Source of the DNA: Bryobacterales bacterium | Lineage (GTDB): Bacteria; Acidobacteriota; Terriglobia; Bryobacterales; Bryobacteraceae | DNA: 64,000 bases | Direction: 5' to 3' | Assembly: GCA_020851555.1 (NCBI GenBank) | Contig: JADZCM010000012.1 | Location: 1-64,000 of the forward strand | In this document: positions 26,433 through 36,500 of the stretch, one piece after another | How the letters are laid out: each line of letters starts with the position of its first letter | How positions within the stretch are numbered: the stretch's first letter is position 1 | Notes under the pieces: generated by a model | The model's database searches: none | What the model was told of the DNA's origin: nothing | The model's input: only the letters and a program-made list of their open reading frames with translations | Program-made: the position numbers and the translations under genes

Positions 26433-27113
26433 GTGAACTTCCTGCGGCAGGCGTGGCTCATTGCATGCAAGGATCTGCGGGCGGAACTGCGCACCAAGGA
26501 GGCGATCAACGCCTCCCTTTCTTTCGCCCTGGTCATCCTGCTGCTGTTCAGCTTCGCCTTCGATCCCAACTCCGAGCAGACGCGGGAGATTTCCGGCGGC
26601 CTGCTCTGGATCGTCTTCGCCTTCGCGGGAGCACTCATCCTGAACCGCAGCTTCGCGCGGGAGCTTGCCAACGACTGCCTGGACGCGCTGGTGGCCTCTC
26701 CCGTCTCCAGCGCCGCCCTGTTCCTGGGCAAGTGCGTGGCGAACGTGACGCTGCTGTTGGCCGTGGAACTGGTCTGTCTTCCCGTCTTCGGGGTGTTCTA
26801 CAACGTCCGCTGGACCGGGCGGTTCTGGCCGCTCCTGCTCGTGCTGGCGCTCGGAACCTGGGGGCTCACCGTCGTGGGAACCATGTTCAGCGCGTTAACC
26901 GTGAATCTACGCCTCCGGGAGTTGATGCTGCCCACGCTGGTCTACCCGCTGATGATCCCGGGGCTGATGGCGGCCATTCAGCTCACTACCGCCCTGATCG
27001 CGGGACAACCGCTGGCCGGCGGCCTGTACGGCTGGCTCAAACTTCTGGCCGGCTTTGACATCATCTTTACGGCTCTCGCCTTGGGGTTGGTGGATACTGT
27101 ACTGGTAGGGTAA
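26433..27113 (+). CDS. ccmB: Heme exporter membrane protein CcmB
   Basis: 226 aa with six predicted membrane helices. The opening AWLIACKDLRAELRTKEAI and the loop FDPNSEQTREISGGLLWI are characteristic of CcmB, the permease-like partner of the CcmA ATPase in cytochrome c maturation. Start is GTG with GGAGG 7 nt upstream. Three bases separate it from ccmC. Confidence 0.92.
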   Translation: MNFLRQAWLIACKDLRAELRTKEAINASLSFALVILLLFSFAFDPNSEQTREISGGLLWIVFAFAGALILNRSFARELANDCLDALVASPVSSAALFLGKCVANVTLLLAVELVCLPVFGVFYNVRWTGRFWPLLLVLALGTWGLTVVGTMFSALTVNLRLRELMLPTLVYPLMIPGLMAAIQLTTALIAGQPLAGGLYGWLKLLAGFDIIFTALALGLVDTVLVG

Positions 27114-27116
27114 ACG

Positions 27117-27794
27117 ATGCGACAGAAGGTCCTTTTTGGGCTGTGCGTGCTGGCCGCGTGGCTGGTGGCCGCGGACATCGCGGTGATTCTGCTGGTCTTG
27201 CCGGATGAGGCGGCGCAGGGCGCCATCTACCGAATCATGTTTTTCCACGTGCCCGCGGCGTGGACCGCCTTGCTGGCCTGCCTCATCGCGCTGGCGGCGA
27301 GCGTGATGTATTTGATTACCCGGAACCTGCGCTACGACGCTCTGGCGGTCGCCGTGACCGAAGTGGGGCTGGCCTTCGGCGCGGTCAACCTGATCACCGG
27401 CATGATCTGGGGACGCGTGATCTGGGGCATCTGGTGGACCTGGGACGCGCGCCTGACCTCCATGCTGGTCTGCTGGCTGCTGTACGCCGGTTACCTCATG
27501 CTGCGCCATGCGGTCGAAGAGCCGACTCAGCGCGCCGGGACCGCAGCGGTGTTCTCCATCTTCGCCTTCGCCGACATCCCGATCGTAGTCTTCTCCATCC
27601 GCTGGTGGCGGACCCAGCATCCGCAGCCGGTGGTCTGGGGAGGAGGCGCCATGGACTCGTCCATGTATCGGATGCTCTTCTTGAACTGGGCGCCGCTGCT
27701 GCTGCTGTTCGCCGTCCTGGCCGCCCTGCGCATGCGGCAGGAACAGGCGCAGCGCGAAATCGATGCGCTCCGGCGTCAAGCGCACGCTTTGTAG
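27117..27794 (+). CDS. ccmC: Heme exporter/handling protein CcmC
   Basis: A 225-aa six-helix membrane protein of the heme-handling family. The WWD motif is in GRVIWGIWWTWDARLTS (about 100-116), flanked by the periplasmic His residues FFHVPAAWT and, later, RTQHPQPVV. CcmC loads heme onto CcmE. ATG start directly after ccmB; a 13-bp gap leads to ccmD. Confidence 0.93.
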   Translation: MRQKVLFGLCVLAAWLVAADIAVILLVLPDEAAQGAIYRIMFFHVPAAWTALLACLIALAASVMYLITRNLRYDALAVAVTEVGLAFGAVNLITGMIWGRVIWGIWWTWDARLTSMLVCWLLYAGYLMLRHAVEEPTQRAGTAAVFSIFAFADIPIVVFSIRWWRTQHPQPVVWGGGAMDSSMYRMLFLNWAPLLLLFAVLAALRMRQEQAQREIDALRRQAHAL

Positions 27795-27807
27795 CCGAGG
27801 AACCGTT

Positions 27808-27954
27808 ATGGAATCAACCAACTTCACCTTTCTGGTCTACGGCTTGATCGCAGCCTGGCTGCTGCTGTTCGCGTACGTCGCCGCCCTGGCCTCCCGGGAA
27901 CGGCGGATCGAACGCGAAATCGAGAGCATCCGGCAGATGCTCAAGCAGAAATAG
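27808..27954 (+). CDS. ccmD: CcmD-like small membrane protein
   Basis: 48 aa: short N-terminus, one hydrophobic helix (about 8-29) and a charged C-terminal helix ERRIEREIESIRQML. This matches CcmD, which stabilises the CcmABC-CcmE complex and helps release holo-CcmE. Assignment is by size, topology and position after ccmC, since CcmD sequences are poorly conserved. Confidence 0.8.
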   Translation: MESTNFTFLVYGLIAAWLLLFAYVAALASRERRIEREIESIRQMLKQK

Positions 27955-28471
27955 CAGGCACGCCGGGAGCCGGCCGGGCAGCCCGGTGAGAAACCGGGAC
28001 CAGCCCACCAGGACAACAGAACGCCGTTTGTATCCACACTCTGCTGTTTCTGAAGCACCTGGTGATAACGATGCACTCCGGCTGGCGCTTCCGTGCACGG
28101 CGGGCGATAGGCTTGCTCCTGTCAGGCCATGCCCCATCTCCCCAGCGTACCCTGGAGCGGCACACTCCCCTCTGCTGAACGGTAGTTCTTTATCGAACAG
28201 TCTGAGCCAGACATCACCTTCCTCGATATCTTCTTCCCGTTCGGGACCTGCACCGTGACAGTTCACCAGGGCTGGGAGCGCGACGCCGGGGCCGTGCGGT
28301 AACTGGCGCCGGAGCCCGGAACCTATGATGGACGGGCAGGTGCGGAAATCGATGGTTGGCGACATTACGGCAGGCCGTGGGCGAGCTGAAGCTGTGCGCC
28401 ACCGTCATCGACCCCGCCGCCCCGTCCCGCTGAGGCCGCACCCGCCGCGCCACCACGCCGGCACCGCCCCG
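27955..28471. other. Long gap between ccmD and the hemX-hemA operon
   Basis: About 520 bp without a supported gene. A GC-rich inverted repeat CCGGG-N3-CCCGG near 27985 directly follows ccmD and may end the ccm transcript, but it lacks a T-run. Minus-strand frames read through with a NCHGAGPE stretch, but codon usage is not gene-like and no start is convincing. The region is less GC-rich than its neighbours and may be decayed coding sequence. Confidence 0.4.
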
Positions 28472-28492
28472 TTGCCTTTTGCCCTTTGCCTC
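28472..28492 (+). repeat. Heptanucleotide tandem repeat TTGCCYY x3
   Basis: Three contiguous 7-bp units, TTGCCTT, TTGCCCT and TTGCCTC, followed by a partial TTG. Such short tandem heptamers resemble those described in cyanobacteria. The middle unit coincides with the predicted -35 of the downstream promoter. Confidence 0.8.
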
Positions 28493-28508
28493 TTGTTTTT
28501 CATATACT
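28479..28508 (+). promoter_or_regulatory. Predicted promoter of hemX-hemA-hemC-hemD
   Basis: TTGCCC (28479-28484), an 18-bp spacer and TATACT (28503-28508) form a good sigma-70-type pair. Transcription would begin near 28515, supporting the ATG at 28553 as hemX start rather than the ATG at 28511. Confidence 0.6.
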
Positions 28509-28552
28509 TAATGTGTCCTCTCTTGAAGAACTCAGTGCCAACCCTGTACGAG

Positions 28553-29362
28553 ATGAGCGTCATCTGGTTGCGCGCCGCGGTGGTGCTGTATTCGGCCGGC
28601 CTGCTGCACGCCATCCTGACGGTGTTGCGCCGGCGTGCGCGGCTGTTTCAGCCGGCGCTTGTGGCGTTCGTCGCCGGCGCGATGCTGCACCTGGTCTCGT
28701 TGGTGGAGGAGACCTTCTTCCTGGGGAGCCTCCCGTTGCACGATACCTACGAGACCGCTTCCTCGTGCGCGTTCCTGATCGCGCTGGTGTTCCTGTTCGT
28801 TTACTGGCGGCACCGCATTCAATCGCACGGCGTGTTCCTTTTCCCGCTGGTCTTCGTGCTGGCGCTGATCGGCAGCCTGGGCGCCCCCGCGGCGACCTGG
28901 TCGAGTCCCAAACTGCGCGACGCGTGGCTGATGGTGCACGTCGCGCTGGTCCTGGCCGGCTACGCGGCGCTGCTGGTGATGGCGGCTTCCTCGATCATCT
29001 ACCTCATCCAGGAGCGGCACCTCAAGACGAAGGATCCCGGTGTCCTGACCGACCGGCTGCCGCCGCTGGGCACGCTTGACGAACTGATCACCAAGTCCAT
29101 GGCCATCGCCTTCGTGCTGATCACGCTGGCAGTGATCGCGGCGACTATCTGGGCTTCCATTGAGAGCGGCTCCCGCTGGATCACCGAGCCCAAGATCCTG
29201 ATTTCCCTGGTGACCTGGACGCTCTATCTGCTGCTCACTTTTCTTCGAGTCACGGTCGGGTGGAGGGGCCGCAAAGCGGCGTACATGGCGATCCTGGTGG
29301 TCGGCTTCTCGACCGTGACCTGGGCGGCGCACGCCGGGCTGCGCAACCTGTTCGCTCCATGA
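28553..29362 (+). CDS. CcsA/HemX-like membrane protein
   Basis: A 269-aa protein with eight predicted helices, of the cytochrome c assembly (CcsA/ResC/HemX) family. Conserved family features are PLHDTYETASS, the helix LVMAASSIIYLIQERHLK and a late TWAAHAG with a probable heme-ligating His. The full tryptophan-rich WWD motif of CcsA is not evident. In many bacteria a HemX-like gene sits before hemA and affects glutamyl-tRNA reductase levels or heme transport; here its stop overlaps the hemA start (ATGA). It could serve heme supply for the Ccm system upstream. Confidence 0.75.
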   Translation: MSVIWLRAAVVLYSAGLLHAILTVLRRRARLFQPALVAFVAGAMLHLVSLVEETFFLGSLPLHDTYETASSCAFLIALVFLFVYWRHRIQSHGVFLFPLVFVLALIGSLGAPAATWSSPKLRDAWLMVHVALVLAGYAALLVMAASSIIYLIQERHLKTKDPGVLTDRLPPLGTLDELITKSMAIAFVLITLAVIAATIWASIESGSRWITEPKILISLVTWTLYLLLTFLRVTVGWRGRKAAYMAILVVGFSTVTWAAHAGLRNLFAP

Positions 29363-30624
29363 GGCTCTCGGTCACAGGCTTGAATCACAAAACCGCTCCG
29401 GTGGAGGTGCGCGAGAAGCTCGCCTTCGAGGAGAGGGCGCTCGGCGAGGCGCTGCGGGAGTTGAAGTCGTTCCCGGAGGTCTCCGAGGCGCTGGTGCTTT
29501 CGACCTGCAACCGGGTGGAGGTGGCGCTGGCCACCGGCGATGAAGCGGATTCACGCGCGGTCGCCGCCGGCTTTCTGGCCGGCTCCCGCCAGGTGGAACC
29601 GCAGCGCCTTGAACAGCACCTTTATCACCACCAGGACCGCGAGGCCGTGCGCCACATCTTCCGGGTGGCATCCAGCCTCGACTCGATGGTCGTGGGGGAG
29701 TCCCAGATACTGGGACAAATGAAGACGGCCTACGCGCTGGCCAAAGCGCACGGCTCCATGGGCGGGTACCTGGAGAACGTCTTGAGCCGGGCCTTCAGCG
29801 TGGCCAAGCGGGTGCGCAACGAAACCGAGATCGGACAAAGCGCCGTGTCGGTCAGTTTTGTCGCGGTGGAACTGGCGCGGGAAATCTTCGGCTCGCTCGC
29901 GGGCAAGAAGGTTCTGGTCGTGGGCGCCGGCAAGATGTCGGAACTGGCGGCGCGCTACCTGCACCGGAGCGGCGCCAGCCAGATCTTCGTCACCAACCGC
30001 ACGCACGACCGCGCGGTTGAAATGGCCAGCTTGTTCCAGGGAACGGTGGTCGAGTACAACCGCTTCATCGCCCGGCTCCCCGAGATCGATATCGTCATCA
30101 CCTCCAGCGGGGCGCCCCACTTCATCCTTGGGAAGGAGGAGGTGAAGCACGCCATCGAGGTGCGCCGGAACCGGCCCATGTTTCTGATCGACATCGCCGT
30201 GCCGCGCAACGTCGACCCTGCCGTCAACCAGATCGACAACGTGTTCCTCTACGACATCGACGATCTGCAGCGCGTGGCGGAGCAGAACCGGCAGGGAAGA
30301 ATGGTGCGCGCCGAGCAGGCCGAGCAGATCGTTTCCGAGGAGGTGGACCGGCTGCTGGCCCGGCTCAAGGCCCGCGAGGTGGCGCCCACCATCGTCCGGC
30401 TGCAAGAGCAACTCGAACAGTTGCGGCTGGCGGAACTGGAGCGCCTCCGGCCGCGTCTCGGCCCCCTGTCGGCGTCGCAGGAGGAAGCGCTGGAGGCGCT
30501 GACCAGGGGGATCATCTCCAAGATCGCTCATGCCCCCATCGCGGAACTTCGCAGGCAGGCGGCCGAACCGGATGGCGTGCAGGCCGTGGACGTGATCCGG
30601 CGGGTATTCCGGCTGGAGGAATAG
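29359..30624 (+). CDS. hemA: Glutamyl-tRNA reductase
   Basis: 421 aa. It reduces glutamyl-tRNA(Glu) with NADPH to glutamate-1-semialdehyde, the first step of C5 tetrapyrrole synthesis. The nucleophilic Cys50 lies in VLSTCNRVEV, followed by the conserved VVGESQILGQMKTAY, an NADPH-binding GAGKMSELAARYL and the C-terminal dimerisation helix. Typical length. ATG overlaps the previous stop, and its TAG overlaps the GTG start of hemC by one base, so translation is coupled through the operon. Confidence 0.97.
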   Translation: MRLSVTGLNHKTAPVEVREKLAFEERALGEALRELKSFPEVSEALVLSTCNRVEVALATGDEADSRAVAAGFLAGSRQVEPQRLEQHLYHHQDREAVRHIFRVASSLDSMVVGESQILGQMKTAYALAKAHGSMGGYLENVLSRAFSVAKRVRNETEIGQSAVSVSFVAVELAREIFGSLAGKKVLVVGAGKMSELAARYLHRSGASQIFVTNRTHDRAVEMASLFQGTVVEYNRFIARLPEIDIVITSSGAPHFILGKEEVKHAIEVRRNRPMFLIDIAVPRNVDPAVNQIDNVFLYDIDDLQRVAEQNRQGRMVRAEQAEQIVSEEVDRLLARLKAREVAPTIVRLQEQLEQLRLAELERLRPRLGPLSASQEEALEALTRGIISKIAHAPIAELRRQAAEPDGVQAVDVIRRVFRLEE

Positions 30625-31526
30625 TGATCACCATCGGGTCGAGGGGGTCGCAGCTCGCGCTGTGGCAGGCGCGCTGGATCCAGGGACGGCTGGAGGAGGC
30701 GGGCGAAACCTGCCGCATTCAGGTTATCCGGACCACGGGCGACAAGATCACCGATGTGCCGCTCGCCAAGGCCGGAACCAAGGGCCTCTTCACCAAGGAG
30801 ATCGAAGAGGCGCTGCTCGCCGGAGAAGTGGACCTGGCCGTTCACAGCATGAAAGACCTCCCCACGGAACTGCCCGAGGGACTGGCGATCGCCGCCGTGC
30901 CCGAGAGGCAGGACCCGCGCGACGCGCTGCTGGGGATGAAGTTCAAGGCTCTGCCCGCGGGCTGCAAGGTAGGAACGAGCTCTCTCCGGCGCGCGGCGCA
31001 GTTGCGGGCGCTGCGGCCGGACCTGGAGGTCGAACCGCTGCGCGGCAACCTGGACACCCGCATCCGGAAGATGGAGGAAGGGCGCTACTCCGCCATCGTC
31101 CTCGCCGCCGCGGGGCTGAAGCGGATGGGTTGGGAGGACCGCATCGCGGATATCCTCTCCACCGACTATATGTGCCCGGCCGTGGGACAAGGCGCCCTGG
31201 CGCTGGAAACCAGAGCCGGCGGTGCGGCCGCGTCGCTGTGCCGGACCTTGGATCATGCCGAGACTCGTACCGCGGTGGCTGCCGAGCGGGCGGTGCTGGC
31301 GGCGCTGGGCGGCGGATGCCAGGTCCCCATCGGCGCGTATGCCACCCTGGAGGGGCGGAGCTTGCACCTCACGGCCGTAGTATGCACGCCTGACGGCGAC
31401 CGGCTCATCCGGCGCAACGCGTCGGGGGACGCCTCCCGGGCGGAGGTTCTGGGCCGCGAACTCGGCCAGACGCTGCTGGACGCCGGCGCGGACGACATCC
31501 TGGAGGCCGTCTATGGGGGCTCCTGA
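30624..31526 (+). CDS. hemC: Hydroxymethylbilane synthase (porphobilinogen deaminase)
   Basis: 300 aa, assembling four porphobilinogens into hydroxymethylbilane. Conserved GSRGSQLALWQA at the N-terminus, KGLFTKEIEEALL, the catalytic HSMKDLP, GTSSLRRAAQL and GNLDTR are present. Cys232 in GGGCQVPIGAY carries the dipyrromethane cofactor. GTG start overlapping hemA; the 3' end overlaps hemD by 14 bp. Confidence 0.97.
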   Translation: MITIGSRGSQLALWQARWIQGRLEEAGETCRIQVIRTTGDKITDVPLAKAGTKGLFTKEIEEALLAGEVDLAVHSMKDLPTELPEGLAIAAVPERQDPRDALLGMKFKALPAGCKVGTSSLRRAAQLRALRPDLEVEPLRGNLDTRIRKMEEGRYSAIVLAAAGLKRMGWEDRIADILSTDYMCPAVGQGALALETRAGGAAASLCRTLDHAETRTAVAAERAVLAALGGGCQVPIGAYATLEGRSLHLTAVVCTPDGDRLIRRNASGDASRAEVLGRELGQTLLDAGADDILEAVYGGS

Positions 31527-32283
31527 TCTCCCCCTGGCCGGCCTGACCGTGGTGGTCACGCGCGCCCGGGAGCAGGCGGCGGCGCTGTCCGCGCGGCTGG
31601 AAGCCCTGGGCGCGGAGGTGATCGAGTTCGCCACCATCGAGATACGGCCCGCCGAAGACTACAGGGCGCTGGACGCGGCGCTGGCGGATCTGTCGCTCTA
31701 CGACTGGCTGATCTTCACCAGCGCCAACGCCGTGAAGTTCTTCCGCGAGCGTCTGGAGTTGCGAGACCGCGATCTGGGGAAATTCCGGGGGCGCGTTTGC
31801 GCCATCGGTCCCGCGACCCGCAGGGCGGTGGAGCGGTTGGGCCTGGCAGTGGACCTTATGCCCGAGGAGTACGTTGCCGAGAGCCTGGTTGCGGCGTTCG
31901 CGGGACACGACCTTGCCGGCAAGCGCATTCTGCTGCCCCGCGCGGCGGTGGCCCGCGACCTCGCGCCCGTGGAACTCACGAAGCGCGGCGCGAGGGTGGA
32001 CGTGGTGGAGGCCTACCGCACCGCCGTTCCCCGCGATACGGCGGAGCGTGTCCGCGAGATCTTCTTCGGGGAACGCAAACCTGACTGGATTACGTTCACC
32101 AGTTCTTCCACGGTCGCGAACTTCGTGAACGCGGCGGGCAGCCACACCCTGGAAGGCGTCAGGATCGCCTCGATCGGTCCGGTGACCAGCGCCACCGCGC
32201 GCCAGTACGGGCTGGAGGTCACGGCGGAAGCCTCGCCCTACACCATCGAGGGTCTGGTTGCGGGAATCCTCAGCCGCCGGTAA
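31513..32283 (+). CDS. hemD: Uroporphyrinogen-III synthase
   Basis: 256 aa, two Rossmann-like halves typical of HemD, which cyclises hydroxymethylbilane to uroporphyrinogen III. Recognisable elements are VVVTRAREQAAALSARL, LIFTSANAV, AIGPATRRAVE, WITFTSSSTVANF and ASIGPVTSATARQYG, followed by SPYTIEGLV. Sequence conservation in the family is low, but position after hemC makes the call firm. hemB and hemE, often next, are not here. Confidence 0.93.
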   Translation: MGAPDLPLAGLTVVVTRAREQAAALSARLEALGAEVIEFATIEIRPAEDYRALDAALADLSLYDWLIFTSANAVKFFRERLELRDRDLGKFRGRVCAIGPATRRAVERLGLAVDLMPEEYVAESLVAAFAGHDLAGKRILLPRAAVARDLAPVELTKRGARVDVVEAYRTAVPRDTAERVREIFFGERKPDWITFTSSSTVANFVNAAGSHTLEGVRIASIGPVTSATARQYGLEVTAEASPYTIEGLVAGILSRR

Positions 32284-32392
32284 CCTCTGCGCCGCGCGCT
32301 CGATTCACGCTTCCGAAGCCGGGCAACACGCCTGACGTCCCAGGCCCCGCCATTCGCCCAACGGCCGCCCTACTCCTCAGTATCTACTCTGC

Positions 32393-33499
32393 TCAGGCCG
32401 ATTCCATCGCCGCCTGCAACATCGCTCGCGTGTAGGCCACGGCGAATGCCGTGCCGGCGTAACCGCCGCCGCCGGGGTAACCGCCGATCGGTCTGTCGGC
32501 CAGTTTCGCGTATTCGCGATCATAATCCAGCGCACGTGGATGTTCGGGATAAATGGTGCGCGTGTACTTGTTCCTCACCACTTCTTTCATCACCCCGAAC
32601 ATGTCCACCTGACCCTCATCGACGGCCACCTCCGTGTACCGCTCGTAGGGCTTCATCACCCGCACGTTGCGATAATGCATGTGATTCATGCGGTCCCGGC
32701 TCGAGAAGTAGCGGCATACCTCGACCGGATCCTCGCCCATCTCACGCGTGACGCCGGGGTCGAACGTGATCCCATTCGCCGGGTCATCAACGATCGAGAT
32801 GAGCTTTCTCCAGCCTGCCACAGTGCCCATGATCTGCTCCGAACCACGGCTGATCGGGGCCGGAGGATCGTTCGGATGCAGCGCCATCCGCACCCCCGCC
32901 TCGCGGCAGACCGGAATGACGGCTTTCAGGAAGTACGTGATGTTCTTCCACATCTCCTCGGCCGTGTGGGCGCCCTCCTCGGGGAGGGGCGGCAGACCGC
33001 GCATCTTTTCATAGTCGAACCCGGTGTGGCCGCTCCCTGCGCGGCCGGTCTCCTCGAAGTAACCCTCCATGGCGCGATGCGCGTACCAGTTGTACTCGAT
33101 GACCGGCAATCCGGCCTTTCCGGCGGCGCGGATGGACTGGAGCACCTTATCGATGTCTTCGTCGCGGCCCGCACGCCCGTAGATGGCATTGGTGAAGCCG
33201 CTGATCATGATGTTGTAGTGCGTGAGACCGGCGGCCTTGGTGCGCTCGATACGGGCCCGGAGATCCGCTTCCTTCCAGGGAATGGCGCCGACGCTTCCCC
33301 CGACGATGTAATCCACGCCGAGTTGCTTTACGCGCCGCATGCCGGCCTCGTCGCCCCCGCCCCCCAGGCAGAGTTTGGGGGTGTTGGGGCCTTCTACGAC
33401 GGGCCAGCGGGCCGCTGGAGCGGCGGACAGGAGAGCCGGCGCGACTACTGTCGCGCCGGCAGCCCCGATCAAGTTCCTTCGAGACAGATTCCCATTCAT
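32393..33499 (-). CDS. Tat-exported mannonate dehydratase-like (UxuA family) TIM-barrel protein
   Basis: 368 aa. N-terminus MNGNLSRRNLIGAAGATVVAPALLSA is a twin-arginine signal. The mature protein is a xylose-isomerase-like TIM barrel whose metal-site motifs resemble UxuA: MALHPNDPP, and RMNHMHYRNVRVM for the HxxHxRN region, plus YPEHPRALDYD near the end. Canonical UxuA dehydrates D-mannonate in the cytoplasm; an exported relative may act on other sugar acids or be regulatory. Start fixed by GGGAGGG 6 nt before the ATG. It begins 14 bp after the stop of the TonB-dependent receptor gene, so the two are cotranscribed. Confidence 0.78.
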   Translation of the reverse strand: MNGNLSRRNLIGAAGATVVAPALLSAAPAARWPVVEGPNTPKLCLGGGGDEAGMRRVKQLGVDYIVGGSVGAIPWKEADLRARIERTKAAGLTHYNIMISGFTNAIYGRAGRDEDIDKVLQSIRAAGKAGLPVIEYNWYAHRAMEGYFEETGRAGSGHTGFDYEKMRGLPPLPEEGAHTAEEMWKNITYFLKAVIPVCREAGVRMALHPNDPPAPISRGSEQIMGTVAGWRKLISIVDDPANGITFDPGVTREMGEDPVEVCRYFSSRDRMNHMHYRNVRVMKPYERYTEVAVDEGQVDMFGVMKEVVRNKYTRTIYPEHPRALDYDREYAKLADRPIGGYPGGGGYAGTAFAVAYTRAMLQAAMESA

Positions 33500-33513
33500 G
33501 CTGCAACCCTCCC

Positions 33514-36500
33514 TTACCATGACAATTGAAGCTGCAGGTTCATCAGCGCGGTCCCTCCCCACGGCGCCGTGGTGGGTCCCGCGGTGAGTTTCGCAAAAGC
33601 CTTCGGGTTGGTGAAATCCACGGTAGTGGAAGGCGCGGTGAAGTTGTAGATGTTGAACAGCATCTTCTGCACCGAGTGGATGTCCAGACGGACCAGAAAC
33701 TGGAACTTCTCGGTCAGGGAGATGTATTTCTGGGCGGAGGCGTCCATGGCGATCTTGGGTATCGTCCCCAGGATGTTGCGGCCCGAGTTGCCCGGAGTAA
33801 AGGCCGCCGGGTAGGCGAAAGCGTTTATGTCGATGATCGGGTTTTCATTCAGGACGTTGAAACGGTCACCCATGTCCCGCCACCCATCCCTGATCTTCGG
33901 CGCGCTTACCAGATCCGGCCTCCGGGTGCCGGCGAACGTCGGATAGTAGTTGTAGGGACTGTTGGCGAAGCTGAACGTCAGCGGAGGTCCATCCTCAAGG
34001 TCCACCATCCAGGCGGTCTGCCAGCCGCCGATGATGCGGTCCGACCATCCTCCCCGGTTTAGAAAATGCCTGCCCTTGCCCACCGGCAGTTCCCAGGTCA
34101 GGGTGTTGACGTAGCGCTTCGGGCGGTCGTAGCCGGCCCTCGCCTTTTCCAATGACCGGTTCTGAATCGGCGCGACGCCGCTGCCGGAGTTGTCGTTGTC
34201 CTGGCTGTTGATGGATTTTGAGAAGGTGAAGAACGTCTGGAAGGTGAGTCCCTGACCGAACCGCCTCTCCAGCTTCACCGTGGCGCCATGGTAGGTGGAG
34301 TGCCCGTAGTTCGAGCGGAAAAGGATGTCACCGAATTGCGGCCAGGGGCGATAGTTTTGAGGGGCCTTATAAACAGCGGCGCGCAGTGCCGGGTCGTCTT
34401 TGGCGTAGTCAATAGGGAAGGTATTGGCCTGCCAGCGCTCAATCAACCCAACCCCGCTCGAACCCTGATACATCAGGTCGAGGACATAGGTTGAGCTGAT
34501 CTGGTACTGGACGCTCAAGTTCCAATTCAGGATGTACGGGTTGCGTGTGTTGGAGTCCCACCACTCCTGCGTCCGCGCCGAGTAATTGGTCCCCAGGTAC
34601 GGAGAGGTGCCGTTCGGCCGGATTGTGTAGACCACCGGCGCCGGTATCTGGCTGATCCGATAGATCGGACGGGGATCTCCGGGGGGGCTCTGATAATTCG
34701 CTTGAGCCACATACTCTTCAAAATAGGCCCGCGACGACGGGAACTTCACGTCGATTGTATTGACTGCAAAGCCGCCGCGCATGGCCCATTTCTGGAGAGG
34801 GTGCCACGCCACTCCAATGCGAGGTTGAAAGTTGTTACGGTCGCGCTTGTTCAGCGGTGTGGTAGGATGCACGACTCCCCCCAGCCTGCCCGTGAGGTCG
34901 TCCTTGACCGTAGGATCGAAGTTGCTCATCTGACCCCACTTCATGTTGTAAGCGCTCTCGATCGAATACCGGATGCCGAGGTTCAACGTCAGCCGCGGAG
35001 AGACCTTCCAGTCGTCCTGAAAATACAGGCCGTGAATGCCGGAACGCGGCAGCCAGCTCGCCAACTCCTGGTCGAACTGCGCTTGCCTGACGTAGCCCAG
35101 AAGGAAACCGGCGAAGGTGTTGCCCGTGCCGGGCACCGGATTCCCATTCGCCTGAAGACCCGCCGTCATCTGGTCAAACCGAAAGTCGCCGCTGGGGCGG
35201 TTGGTCACCGTGCTGTTCATTCGAAGCCGCAGCAACTCATAGCCCATCTTGAAGACGTGAGTCCCCCACATCCTGGTCAGGTCATCCCGGAACGTGATCG
35301 TCTCATCGACGCGCTGATTCGGGCCGCTGAGCGTCAGCCCGTAGATGGAATCCGCGGAGCCTGCCCCTCCCGTGCCGAAGGCAGGGAGCAGCGCCGGGGA
35401 TATGTTGGGAATCCCCAGGATCTTGCCGTAATCCTTCATGAACGAGGGCACCATCTTCTGGCTCCACCTGCGGTAGTAGCCCAAGCGCACGTCATTGACC
35501 AGGCTGGGGCCGATTACCCAGGTGAGGCCCAAGGAGGAGTTCTGGTTGGTGGAAGGAGACTTCGTGCTGCCGGTGTCCCAGTCCGGCAGCCGGATATTGG
35601 AGGGACGTCCCCAGCCGTTGGCGTGGTTGGAGGTCCAACTGGCATAGATCTTGACATAGGGGTTGAACTGATGGTCGAGGCGGGTGTTGAAATCCTCGAA
35701 GAAGGTACGGGAACGCTCGTCATACGAGAGATTACTCGCCGGTCCGTCCGCGCCGAACGTCGCCGGGTTGTTCGGCGGCTTCCATGGGTGAATCTCCAGC
35801 ACCTTCCTGGCCACGGCGTCAAGCGCGCTGAGCGGGATCAGTTTGTTCGAAAACGGGTCCCGCGCCCAGGAGCCATCCGCAAGCTGGCGGGTTGTGTTCG
35901 GATCGTAGATCGCGCGGCCTACGCCGCCGAACGTGAAATCACCCTTCTCCATCTCCGGCGTTGGGACGGCGATGAAGTACTGGTTGGTTTTCTTCTCGAT
36001 CAACTTCTGGTATCCGAAGAAGAAAAACGACTTGTTGCGGCCGTCGTACAGCTTGGGGATCAGAATCGGCCCTCCCACGTTGGCGTCCGGCAGCAGGAAG
36101 AAATTGCGCTGGCCGTTAGGATTGCCGGGCGTGGGCTGGCTACTCCGCTCCCGGTCGTGATAGGTACGGTGCTGCATGCTGCGGGAACGGCCATAGATGG
36201 AAGCCATGCCGTGCCATTCGTTGGTGCCCGTCTTCTTGACGATAGTGATCATACCGCCGCCCGAGTGCCCGTACTCGGCTGGAAGCACCGTGGTCAGGAC
36301 TTTCACCTCGGCGACGGAGTTCTGCACCGTCTTGATGCCGGCCGACCCTTCCCCAGGGTCATTCACGCTCGTCCCATCCTCTACGGCTCCTATCGCGGAA
36401 CTTCGCTGTCCGGCCACGCTAAAGCCGGAGAGACTGCTGCCGTAGGACGTTCCCGCGGAGACCCCGGGTATGAACAACACGGCTCCCATGACAAAACGCT

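Noticed and set aside
27955-28365. Minus-strand gene with a NCHGAGPE stretch after ccmD
   Set aside because: No CxxCH motif, no start signal and poor codon usage; left as gene-free.
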